A stretch of 64,000 nucleotides of DNA from Megaleporinus macrocephalus (Eukaryota; Chordata; Actinopteri; Characiformes; Anostomidae): contig JAJQXZ010000028.1 in the NCBI GenBank assembly GCA_021613375.1, positions 82,001-146,000 on the forward strand, given 5' to 3'. Below are positions 23,001 through 36,758 of the stretch, in pieces (position 1 is the first letter of the stretch; each line of letters starts with the position of its first letter). The translations under genes were made by a program, and so were the position numbers. The notes beneath the pieces were generated by a model that was not told the DNA's origin, ran no database searches, and worked only from the letters and a program-made list of their open reading frames with translations.

Positions 23001-26000
23001 CTTAGGCCCAGAGATTATTATGAAAGCTTGAGCTGAATTTTGGCTCAGTAGTCAGGTTTCTCAGTGCATGTACACCCTAATTCTGATTTCTTTCTGAGGC
23101 CACTGTTTGGAATAGTAGTGACTGCTAGTCTAGTATGTGCTGTCCTGAAGCTAATCTTGTTTACGAAACCCTCCAGGGTCCCTATATCCAGTTTGTAGGA
23201 TGCATCTTTATCATAAGGTCCAATGTTTGCTCGTGCTTGGAGTGTAAGACTTAGAATATACTGATAAAAACCATCCATCCATTCATTATCTTCTGCTTTA
23301 TCCTGCTACTCAGGGTCACAGGGGTGCTGGAGCCTAGTATCCAAGTACCATCGGGCAAGGCAAGGTACACTGTGGACAGGTCGCACACTCACTAACTCAC
23401 TCTCTCACACACACACTCAATTCAGAGTGACTGGCTAAAACCAGTGGCGTGTGTAGCTGTGTGATTAGATTAGTAAACCTTGATATGGTTTGTTTTCCAG
23501 GCGTGTATGTCTTCTCCTCTCATGTTAGGAAGATAAATGGGTTTTTACTGTCTTTTTTATTTCAATTTGTTTCGTTTAAGCTTTCGGTTTACAGGCTGTG
23601 AAACCTGGCACCGTAGTGGGGGGAGGGCGTCTCTTGCGGCTGCTCTGCTTTCCTCTTTACTGATATGAATCTTTTTCACTTTGTGAGAGTCAGACATCAA
23701 ACGGAACATGAAAGGCATGCAGTAGACATGTGGTACAACCAATAAACTTTCAATGTAGATCATTAAGAACATATGTCCACCTCCCCTACAACTCTCTGTC
23801 TCCCTCTCTCTCTGTCTCTCTCTCAGTCTGTATCTCTGTCTCTCGCTTACTCAGGCACACGTGCACATATGTGGGAGCTCGAAAGCTCAAAGGTTCATAA
23901 AATCCATATGGACTCACACTTGAGAGCAGAGTCTGCTTTCTTTCTTAAGCTGTCCGTCTCCCTCCATACTGATAACAGCAGAGGAGACTTGTAGGGACGT
24001 GCAGTTCAGTGAATATTGTTACATCAGCACCGTCCCAGCTCCAGAGTGTCTGGTCTGATCGTGTGATTCAGGCTTGTGTACAGCTTTTTAATCAGATGCA
24101 TGGATTTGAGAAAACAACTGATTTGTTTTGGAATTTTTTTCTCATAGAGAATGAATGGGATGGAAATGTGCACGCCAATCTACTAAACATCTGCTTGACC
24201 CACAGACACCATTTCACATACACTGACTCAGGGCAGACCCCCGACCATGTCTGTAGTGTTGGTTCAACCTATACTCGTCTATTTGACATATTTCCCCCAT
24301 CCCTCTCTTTTCCTCATAGAGTCCTATTCATTTTGGTCACACCCAAAACCTCAAGGTACAACGTACAGCATCCAAACTGCATGGGCAGGTCCCCAGACAC
24401 TAATCCCCAGACACTCGTCTGTTTGTTGTTTATGTGCAACCATCCTTCGTTTCCTTCAGGCAATGTCCTTTTCTAGTTAATGAAAGAAAACAACCAGTTT
24501 GGCCAAACCTGGTACAGGACTGTGTGCTTACTCTAATACAGCTGGAGGAGTTCAGTGGGGGCTGGATGAGTAGGAGAAGCTGCTGATTGAGCTAACACTA
24601 AAGCTTACCAGTGCAACACTGGATAATGGAAAGAGTAGCTGTTCTCCTCTATGCAATGTCTTTCCTTGTCAGTGGATGATGTGCCAACATGTTAGTTTGT
24701 CAGAGACATATCTGGACATAGCTAACATCAGCTTGAGTGGTTAGCCTTGTTAGCTGAAGCCATGCCAGAGCCAACTGTGCTCTCTCCAGCTTCTCAGTGA
24801 CGACCTTAGCAGCACAACCTTGACAGCACTCTCACATTACAGTATTTGGTTAATAATAGTAGAATATATTGTAGCGTCCAGTAGGGCTGTGTATTGGCAA
24901 GAACCTGGAGATACCATACATATCGTGATACAGTGTTCATGATTCAATATCACAATATATTGCGATACTGCAAGCAAAGTGATATATTGAGATTTTTCAG
25001 AATAAAACACACCACTGTATGAACAGGTTTGCCAATGCTTACAATAGCACTGCGCCCTTGTGCTGCTTGTTAATGTTGGAGTGGAGCTGAAAATGGATTA
25101 CAACACTGCCATCTAGTGCTCAGAGGTTTAAACACAACACACAATGATTTACTTTCTGCCAGGAATCTGTGTATCGATACTGTGTCTTTGACAATCAATA
25201 CAGTATCACCAAACATAATATCCCCATAGTTGATATTTCGATATTTTCTTACAGCACGGTAAAGACAGGGGAAGTGGCACACTGGTGAAACTGTCATCAG
25301 AACCTGGCGGGAGGATGCTTGGACAGTGGCTGGCGAGTACCTGCCAGTAGAGTAGCACAGCGGTTGTGTTAACCATGATCCTAACCATTGTGTTAACCAT
25401 GGTGGCATGTCTCTTTGAGAAGGGCGCCTCCCGGTGGCACTGCTGTCAGCAGCTGAGCCTATGAGAACCACCGTATATAGGAAGAGGACACATCAGTCTG
25501 TCTCTGCTCTGGCTCTCCAATGAGAGGAGGTGGCACAGGGCGAGGATTGGCGGCATGCGTGGCTGAATGTATGCAACCTGTGGCGTGTTGCTTTACTGGT
25601 GCAGTGACCACTCTGAAACCCCTGCGAGGGAAAGATAGTTGTTGTGTGGTGAGAGTGTGCTGTCTCTCAGTTGTTCTCAGCTGCTGAGTTCAATAAGAGA
25701 GCATTCTCCTGAAAAGAGTGCTCTGTTTCCTGCATCTTACTCTGTACCAATTCTACAAAATACATACACTTCCAAACGTGAGATGTGAGTCTCGTGTACA
25801 TCCAGTCGTAACTGGTTGCATTTGTATTTGTGGGGTAAAGAAATATCTCTTTTACTCTGTTAGTTTACTTTTTCACATGTTTAAGGTTTAATTGAATTCT
25901 GTCCTGTAGGCTCAGCTCTTGGGCTGCCTTATTGTTAATGTTCTCTATACATCTCACGTATGAGCTTCAATTTTATTGTAGACCTAAAAGAAGCAATAAG

Positions 26001-29000
26001 AAAAACGTAGAGCGTAACAAACAGCACTTGCGATGCTGATAGATGCTCGATATGTGGGGAAGGTTAATGTGGAACTCTGTAGTCAATAGTTTGAACCTGA
26101 TACGTTTTCACCAGAGCTGTATTCAATCATTATTTCATTTAAATTGAAATATCATTTGTATGAATTGAGATGAGCAGTGTGTTGGTCTGACCTGTCAGTA
26201 AAGTGAGCGTGGTGTTCCCTCATGGGCGACGGGTTCTCACTTCTGACTAAGCACAGATGAGGTTAGCTTCAGAACACTGAGACCACGTCTGAGAATAACT
26301 GTGTGGTTCCCCTGCCAAGCCAACCAGATGCTAGCAGTACCATCAGCTGAAAAACAGGTCCCTCAAACTTGAGTGTATGTTCTACAGAACTGAACTGTGA
26401 GCCACACCAGCCACTCTTTACAGTGACCTGCCGACTTTTAGGTGCATTTGCGGTACTGATTGCATTCGTACTGTTTCAAGTGTGTTTAGTTGAACTTCTT
26501 GTTAGTCATCAGTCATTGAGTATTTGTTATAAGCCTCAAAACAGACGTTTGATCATGCACATCTTCAAGCCTTAGGTTTGATCTTTATCTCTTGGTGTGG
26601 GTAAAATCCAGATGCCAACTCTTGCATGCAACAGTTTCTCCAATAGATTGCCAAATTTACAGCTCATGTTCTTTGATACATCATAACCTTCTCACTATAG
26701 TTTTTCACCAGGTGTTTTGTCATGTTTGCAGCGTATTAACTGAATGCATTTCATGCAACTTTGACTGAATTGGAACTGCTTTGTGTAACAGTGAATTTAC
26801 ACATGAATGATATTGCAAGCAACCCGCATTGAAAAGAATAAAAGTTATTATAAAAGTATTAACTGAATGAATTTCATGCAACTTTGATTGAACTGAATTC
26901 TTTGTGTAACAGTGAATTTACACATGAATGATATTGCAAGCAACCCGCAATGAAAAGAATAAAAGTTATTATAAAAGTATTAACTGAATGAATTTCATGC
27001 AACTTTGATTGAACTGAATTCTTTGGGTAACAGTGAATTTACACATGAATGATATTGCAAGCAACCTGCAATGAGAAGAATAAAAGTTATTATGAAAGTA
27101 TTAACTAAATGAATTTCATGCAACTTTGATTGAACTGAATTCTTTGTGTAACAGTGAATTTACACATGAATAATATTACATGCAACCTGCAATGAGAAGA
27201 ATAAAAGCTGTCTTTTTCGGCTCCACCTGCCCTCTGTCACCACCGACTGACGCTTCATGCTATTTTGCTATATTTAATTTTACTGCCCCAGAAAAGACGA
27301 CTCATGGGCGCAACCAACTTAACCCTTTCATGCATAAATTATTAAAAATTGTTTTCTGATTTTTTAAAAAAAAAAAAAGCTTTTTCTTGCTTAGATCTGC
27401 ATAATATAATCAATGGAAATTCTTTTTACATAAAAAACTTTTATTAAAAAGTGGATACCATATGTGGACACCATGCATTATTGGAGTATTGGAAAAGTAT
27501 TTTTCCTCAAACCTTTCTTAAACTTTTAAATGTATTTTATTGTAAAACTAACATTTTATACGAACAATGCTGAATTCTAAGCTTCTTTTTTGTAACTTTT
27601 AAATAAAAAATGCAAAATATTAGAACATTTGTGAGATTTCCTCCTCTTTTCATAAAATAAAATTAAATAATTTTAGTTTGGTTAAAAGCATGCTGAAAGC
27701 ACAGTTAATAGAAGTTTTAATAAATCTGTTCAGGCTGGAATTTTGCTGCAAATCGTGAGCAAGACATGTTTGTTATAGTACTTTTACTTCTTGCTGTGAA
27801 ATCCCTCAAAACAGTCTGGACAGAGGGAAACTTAATATTGGACACAGATGTCACATAACTATAAATTTATATAAATGTATTATTGTTATACATCTACACA
27901 ACATATAAAAACTATAACATATAAATGGTGCATGTTTATATTTATAGCCTTTTTGTTGCCAAATGTCCACATATGTGAACATTTGGTTTCTGAGCCATAA
28001 AAAATTTAAATAAGGGAAAATAAGTTTAATATATCAAATCATGTTCATTAGTTTCACACACAAAAATTGTTTTTTACCTAATTTAACCTTTTTGAGTAGA
28101 AACTTTGAATATAGATATACCAGACATTCTCTGCATTCTTAGTATTGTATTGTCAGTCATCCTAGATTCTACACCTCAGCACTCAAGACTACAATAGAAT
28201 TCAGGAGAATGGATTTTGTTACACTGGAGCAGTGAGACTTATGATTCTGCCATCTAGTTGTTTGGAGGGTGAAATGCATTTCATATGCTTTAAATTGAAC
28301 TATTATTAACCGTCCACAAGCGTGGACACCATGCATGAAAGGGTTAAACATTTGGGAGGGGAGAATTCCCTGAGATGGTATACCCCACTTAATCTACTGC
28401 GATGTAGGGGCTGTGCTGTGAGATGAATAGAGAATGAATACATAGTTGAATGGAGAATGAATGTAAGAAGAAGATTAAGTGAGAAGTGTCAAAATTAGTT
28501 TTCCCTTCTGGCCCAAACTCGAGATTGACATGAGCCGGCTCAATGAGAATCCTCCCGAATCTCCCGATTAGCCACTGCGGGCGTGGATATATGCAAATAT
28601 GTTCATGACATCACAAAACCAGTCAGTTAGAATGGGTTGTTTTTACTGCTTACCTTCCACACATGGACCTCAGCAGTGAATAAGAGTTGAACAGTGTTTA
28701 CATACTGCTTTAAACTCTTATTGTTAAAAGAAGTTGAATATAAAATATGGTATTATGCAATATGTGTCCTGTAACAGCAAATGCAGACACACCTTGAATG
28801 CAAATCTGCAGCGAAACTCGCAACGTGCACCCCCGTGGACCTCACACAAGATACAGTAACTGTAGCAGAGCGCTGCCAAAAACATGTGGTGCGGACTGAC
28901 CCAGACTTCAGCTCTGGAAAAGTCGTTCTGGGGCTAGATGAGCGAGTGTGAGGTTGGAAGAATCGTGTAGTCACAAAGCAGATGTGTCTTAATCATATAG

Positions 29001-32000
29001 CGGGACTTCAGCTCTTTGCTTGGCAGTGACGATCAGACAGATGGCCTGAAGAAAAGCAGGGTAACCAATACAGGAAGCCTCTGGTCACCCTGATCAGCCT
29101 TTAACCCTAACAAGCACTACTGTATCTCTGAAGACCACATTCATACCCTACATAAGAACATAGAGGCTCACAATTACACTACTGTGCAAAAGTCTGAGGC
29201 ACCTAAGCTGATTGTTTTAAAGCCTTTATCTGATCAGTAAGTGTAGTTTCAGCAGTAAGAACACCAGATCTGATTAGAACAGATGTAAATATTCATACAT
29301 ACAATACAAAGTAATATGAATATCTTATTGTGAAAGAAGTAGATCATATCTTGAGCTCCGGTTTGAAGAACAAAGTGTAGTTCCAGATTTCTTGTAGTTA
29401 GTAATATAGTAGTATTCTAGTATTATTTGTTGTATTATAGTGGCAGTAGTGGTGGTAGTTGTAGTGATACTAGTAGATGTTCTTGTTATCATACTGTAAC
29501 AGTAGTAGTAGTATCTATAACAGTAATTGTGGTAGTGTATAACTGTAATAGTAATAGAAGTTGTAGTAGTAATAGTGTTGGTAGTAGAATTCTAATCAGA
29601 TGTAATGGTATAAATAATAGTATACATATAATAGTAATAATGATTTTAGTAGAAATAGTAATAAGTAATTAATAGTAGAAGTAAATCCGAGTATTTCAGG
29701 TCTCTACTTTTTGTTGTTATCCAAACACTGTGCAATGTGATCAAATATACACAACTCTTTAAAAGCCTTTATCTGATCAATAAGTTTATGTTCGCCAGTA
29801 AGAACACCAGATCTGATTAGAACAGATGTAAATAATCATCCATATAATCAAATAAGCTCCAGTTTGAAGAACAAAGTTAGGTTCCAGATTTCTCCTGGAC
29901 GCCCCAGACATTGTATGAATGTATTCAGTTCCTTCAGCAGCAATCTTGATTTAGCTTAATGAAGTACTGAGCAGTCAAAGCAGGTATTAGATGAGAACTG
30001 ATAATAATACTGGGTTGTTTCCACAAGGAGCAGCTTGGAAAGGGTTAAATAAACACACTGACGTACATAAAAGTACTACTTACTCTATTAATACTGTTTG
30101 AATATTTAAATAATAAAGTGTTTACTGAGTAAATAAAAGCTTCCTGTCTGGAAAATTGCTTTTTAAATATAATAATGTCCCCTAAGTGCTTAAAACGTTT
30201 GCACAGAACACACTGAGTGTGTTTACTGGCACATAATAATCCGCACAACATCTAAATTAGTCAGTGATCCGGTTACTGTGTGTACCTACAGTTGATCAGA
30301 TAATGGGGAAACTCTGGGTCTGCTTTAGTGAGGCAGGTATCAGATTTCTGCTTTACAACCAGACAACAAACTAACAGATGTGGTACAAACGGCAACGCAA
30401 ATAATAACACATGCACAGCCCTTCAGTACAAACTCCCTGTACATACTTATGTTACTGATGTGGTTAAAACACTCAAGTACTCAAGGGGGCAATAGAGTAC
30501 AAATCAACTGCTATTACAACTACCACAACAGCTAAACGTGGACAGTAGAAGAGTCATCCGCTTCACCTGCTCTGCTGGAATGGAAATGTCAATGTCAATT
30601 TATTTATAGAGCACATTTAACACAACGTTAGTTACCAAAGTGCTGCACAATGAAGAAACTTAAAAATACACAATACTAGGACTAAAAACAACATCACCAC
30701 CACTAAAAACAACAACCAAATAAAACATTTATTACATAAAAGCCATAGAATAATAATGAGCTTTAAGCCTAGATTTAAAACTTGACAGAGTAGGTGCCAA
30801 TCGAATCTGCAGTGGTAACTCGTTCCAGAGTTTCGGAGCGACTACTACAAATGCTCGGTCCCCTCTCTGCTTCAGCCTTGATTTGGGGACAACTAGCTGA
30901 AGCTGATCCGCAGATCTTAGGGCTCGTGCTGGAACATAAGGTACAAGCAGTTCCGTTAGATAACTGGAGGCTAACCTGTTAAGAGACTTGTACACTAAAA
31001 GCAGGATTTTGAACTGGAAAGATGATAATGTATCAATAATGTATATATAATTGAACCATATTTGCATGAGACTCAACTGTTCGTCTGGTTTGCCGATATT
31101 TGAAGACATATGAAACAGCTTGGATGGGTCTAATTTTCGTGAAATTTTTTGTGTGAAATCCTTGTTGTTCCTGCGTAGAGTATGTTTCTGGCCTGAAACT
31201 CAAACCTCTCTGAATCATTTTAGCACAAAGTATGAACATAGATTATCCAGATGATGAGGAATATTGCAGTTCTTTAATTCAGTAAGCTGGTTCTCTCCAG
31301 AAGTGTTTTGTTGCTGTCTCCAAGGTTTTGTGTTAACGATGCTTGCTTTTGTACTGTGTACTGTGGTCTGTTTTTACACTTGAGCAGAGCAAATGAAAGA
31401 AGTCAGAGTTAGGGGTAGAGAAATCTGAGAAATCTGATTACTAAACTAAAAACCAGCTCTTTTAATCAGATTTCCTCATTTCTAAAACTTATTCTGGCTC
31501 AATCCTAATTTGGTTCACTGGCTCAAACTTTAGTGTTCTGTATTCTGTGTTGGTTCACGAGACATCCATCATCTTCCACTTTATACCACTAGGAGTCAAT
31601 CCCAGCACCATCGGGGGAAGGCAGGGTACACCATGAAGAGGTAGCCAGTCTATTGTATAGAGTGAGTGATCAACCTAACATGCATGTGTTTGGACTGTGG
31701 GAAGAAACCGGAGTACCCGGAGGAAACCCATTCAAGCACGGAGAGAACATACACACTCCACACAGAACCACCCGGACCGGGAATCCAACCCAGATCATCT
31801 TACTGTGAGGAGACAGTGCTGACCACTACACTGTTCTGAAGTCATATTTAACAATAATTACTGGCTCTTTACCACAAAATAAACATATTTATAACTCGGT
31901 AGTTCTCAGAAGCCATCACTGTCCACCATGTTCTCTATATATTTACACTACCGTGTGTGAACTGTTATGGTCACAAACACCACTGGATTTTACCTGAGCT

Positions 32001-35000
32001 TCATTTTTAAGTAGGTCTATTTAGCAGGAGCTGTTGCTTATTGTGCATGAATTCAAAAACCTTCATCAAATGGAACGATAACCCCCCCAATTCAAATAAG
32101 AACATTTGTTCATTCATTTCTTTCTTATACTTACATGTTCCATAACTTCTGTAGTAGTCATTTCATAATTAATAGTAGTTCCTGAATAAAAATAAGTTTT
32201 TAGATCAAAAGCTGAATGATGAAGGGGGTTTTGTGAGGATTTGGAAATGATGGTTCTTCTTGAGGAGCGTCAGATATTAATGGAAAGTTTAGGAGGAAGT
32301 CTAGGGGAACTCCTGGCGCATGATGGTACTTCACTGAATGAATCTGAAGTGGTTCCAGCGTGGTAGCACTCTAGGTAGGCCGCTGCAGTGTGAGTCACTG
32401 TGGGAAGAAACTGGACATCATATAGCCAGTGAAACTCGATCAGAGAGGCAGTTGGACGGAAATTCACGTTAAGACAGTCTGAGGCCCGGCTGACTCAGCG
32501 TTTCCATAGAATAAACTCTGTGCACTGATGTCATGGCTGCCAAGCACACATACTAGTGTTGCACAGTGTCAATGGTTTAGTGTTACACGGTAAACAGTTC
32601 AGTAACTTTCAGTATTTTCTTTTCCTTTTTTTAAATCACTTAAATTCTTTATTAAAACCAACATATTTCATATTGTAACATACACTGTTTGGACAAAAGT
32701 ATTGGGACACACCACTTAATCACCCCTTTTTAGGGGTTTCATTCAGTTCCATTGCTGCCAGTGTATATAATCAAGCACCTATCATCATGCAGTCTGCCTT
32801 CACCAGCATGTGTGAAAGAAAGGGTCGTTCTAAAGAGCTCACTGAATTCCGGCGTGGTGCTGTAATGGGTTCCCACTGTTAAATTTCTTCCCTCCTAGAT
32901 TTTCCACTATCAGCTGTGAGTGTAATTATTAGACAGTGGAAGCTTTTAGGGACAACCACAAAGTGTCAGAGCATGTAAATTACAGAACAGGGTCACACAT
33001 GGTGTGTAAAAGCTCTTCTGATCAATAACTACAGAGTTCCAAACCTTCTTTGGCATCAACATCAGCATAGACACTGTGGAGCTTCATGGCAGGGTTTCAT
33101 GGCCAAGCGGATGATGCAAGCCTTGCGTCACCAAGCTCAATTCTGAGTGTCAGATGGATGGAGTGGTGTGAAGCGCCATCACTGGACTCCACTTTTCACA
33201 CTTCTCTATCTGGAAGTCTGATGGACGAGTCTGGGTTTAGAGAGAATACCAGGAGAATGTCCCCTGCTTGACTGCACTGTGGCTGTAAAGTTTGGTGGAG
33301 GTGGAATAATACCATGAGTTTGTTTTCCCCCTTCAGGGCTGGACTAAGGATCCAGCACAGGGGAGTTTGAGACAACTGTATGCTTCCAACATTGTGGGAA
33401 CAGTTTGGGGAAGAACCTTCTCTGTTCCCGCATGACTGACTGCCACCCAGAGATTTAGAATGGGCTGTAATATGAGCTCCTGTTGGTGCTTTGGTCCAGA
33501 TAGTGTACATATTCTATTCCTCTGTGTTTTATAAAGACTATAAGTCGCCCACAGCTCTGTGTTACAGTGAACTTACCAAAGGTAAACAGCATCTCAGGGT
33601 TGTGTTCCATCTTCAGGAGAATCAGGATGCTGATGTAACTTGTGAGGGCAAAGATAAGAAACAGAAGATGCAACACTGTGTGTCCTCATATCACTGTTAA
33701 TGTGTTGAATGCAGCTGGGAGTACATTGTGTAGTATTATTTTTACAGTATACTTGTAAACACAGTATTTTTCTGAGGGGTTTAATGTGGAATGTTTGATC
33801 CTAGAAGATAGTGGTGATGCAAACCAGACATCCCAAAAGTTTAAAGCCTCTAAAAAGCTCCCACACAGAAAGTTATTACATGAAATACGTTGCGATGTCC
33901 ACAGATATTTTATATACTATCCAGAACCGCCAGTTAACCTGTCTACTGAGTTTTATATGCAGTGCTGATAGAGATAAAATAGCAGTAAATCTGAAATAAT
34001 ATGTCTTCCTTGGAATGTTTGGCCTTACGTTACAAAAACCCCAACTTTCTAGGCCAATAGATTATCTCACAGCTATTGAATAACTATATCTCAGGCATCA
34101 GGCAGATAAAGCATAATAGCTATTATATATTATATTATAACAGTTATATCATTGCTGTCCAAAGTAAAACAACAGGAGAGGACAAAAACAATCTGCCAAT
34201 CAATGAACATTTATTCGTTTACCAGTGTTGTCTCAAAGCAGCTTTATAGAAAAGCAGTTTATGAAAGAAAAGAGAAAATAAAGAGAGTCCATAAACATAT
34301 GAAAGGGTATCCAGGTCCAAGCCTCCCTAGAGGAAGCCCGAGGCGACAGCGGCAGGACAAACTCCCTTGGTAATAGGAAGAAACCTTGAAAGGAACCCAG
34401 GCTCAAGAGAGGAACCCGTCCCCCTCTGGTCGACCCCAGAAAGAGAGTGAACGACCAACTCAAATGAAGTTTATTTGTGTTGCACTCTTTATAACAATGT
34501 TGTCACAAAGCAGCTTTACAGAGTTTAAAAGTATGAATACATGAAATCACAACACATTATCCACTGTGAACAAGCCAGAGGCAAAGGTGGCAAGAAGAAC
34601 TCCCTCAACTGGAGGAAGAAACATTGGGAGGAACCAGACTCACAAGCAGAGACCCATCCTCCTCTGGCGGAACAGTATTTACAGTTTATTAAACTAAAGC
34701 TGAGTCTGAAGGTAAAAGCTTTAGAAGCTGTACAGGTGTGATACAGCGATGCAGTCAAGGATGTAGCAAATGGCACAAATGGAGAGGAGAACTGGTTGGT
34801 GCTGGGTGACGGCGGGCCCTGGTGGTCAGTCTTTTACAATATTTTTTATTTATTTTTTTAGATGTTTTGAAGAGTAAATCCACCCACTCTGGGGCGGGGA
34901 GTAATAACGAGTGGAGGTGGGGCTTATGGTGAGGAGCCCAGAAAGGGTAGAAAGCCACCAGTCAGAGGCTTCTTTGCATTGTATGTCAACGCGACCACCA

Positions 35001-36673
35001 ACGAGAGTGCTAACTAATGAAAGGTCGCCGCCCACCATCATGTAAAATACTCTCTTCTTCATCACTGAGTTTCTAACCACTTGGGGGTGCACTCAATAAC
35101 TTGGGACAGCAAACGTAATTCATCATAATACATCTTGTATTTAGTTTTTTGTTGGAAAACTCACTTGTTTTAACAAAATGCTACAAGAAATGTGTGTATA
35201 ATGATGGTAAATAAAAGCTAATCACAGTTTATTTGCATTTTAAAGTATTCGGATGTCTGGTTTTACATGGTCTGGAACACGATGATCAACAACCACGCAG
35301 TTCAGACCATTTCACGTGAGACCACTCCAATGCTAACATTTAAAGAATTTATATTGAAGATAGATTAAGTTTGAAAACTGAACACTGTATTGGTTTCTGT
35401 GTTTCTCCATTTGTTTCTGGCCTGGTCCACTCATCCTGCTCAATTGTTTGTAAATTGCATGAAAACTGCATGAAATGAAATTCTAAAGTGATTCTAAACT
35501 TTTGAGCAGAGGTCTATATATTCAGTTATGTGTGTCCAAACTTTTGACTGAGCAAACTGTGGATGGAGCAGGCTGATCTGCTTTAGAGCTGTGAAGAGAA
35601 GTAATGCTGTCTAAATCTCTGATTAAGAACAGTCCACTGCGTGTTGATTTATGGGTAACACTAAAGCCGCTTTCATACCACACCACTTGTCACAGAGTTC
35701 CAGGTTGACATTAAAAAGTTGCGATGAGTTCAGGCTGACCTTTTCCATGATTCTCCTCAGAAACTCCCCGAATACTCCCCAGTCTCTTTAGAACATTGGG
35801 AGGACGTGGTTTTGAGTTTTTAAGGTATTAGTTTAGTTTTTTTTAAAACTGGGAATAAACCCAAGGTTTCATTTTTAGTATCATCTTCTTAAAGAAACAG
35901 TTCAGATTTTCCACTGAACCCAAATGCAGCCAAGCAATCAGTTCACAAGTTTAGACCTGGAGCTGCTAGGCTAATGTTGCTAACAAGCATTACAAGTCAG
36001 TAGTTACCCAAGACCTACACATCTTCATACCATGGCTGTCCACAATAAATCTCAGTTTTTGTCCACTTTTTAAAGACGACAGCCGCCGTTTACATTGAGG
36101 GCAAGCTTGGAGAAAGTTCTGGTTCCATTGACTTACATTGAAAGTAGGTAACTTGCTAATTAGGAGATGTTGTTTGGACAGCAAAGGTGTATTTGCCTAA
36201 AAGTATGTGGATAATAGCCAATTATTATCCAGTCAGTGTCCCACTTTGTAATACTGCTCCACCTTTCAGCTCTAGGACGCTATGATGCTGGGGGTTTTGG
36301 TAAAATGTCACTATGTAGTAAGGGTGTAAGAAAGTATTGAAATATTGAATATCGGGATATTATGTTTAGTCATACTGTATTGATTCTCAAAAACACAGTA
36401 TCAATACACAGATTCCCGGCAGACAGTGAACCATTGTGTGTGGTGTTTAAACCTCTGATCACTAGGTGGCAGTTTTGTAATCCATTTTTAGCTCCACTCC
36501 AACGTTAACAAGAAGTACAAGGACGCAATGCTATTGTAAGCATTGATAAACCTGTTCATATAGTGGAGTGTTTTAATAGTAGGATTTGAAAATCTATCAA
36601 TTTGAAAATATATCACTTTACCTGCAGTATCGCAGTATATCACGATATACTGAATCATGACCGCTGTATCACA

Positions 36674-36758
<85 letters not shown>

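Noticed and set aside
24009..24476. 155-codon + strand frame
   Set aside because: No motif, no splice or promoter context, ordinary codon mix in AT-rich intron; a chance frame is likely.
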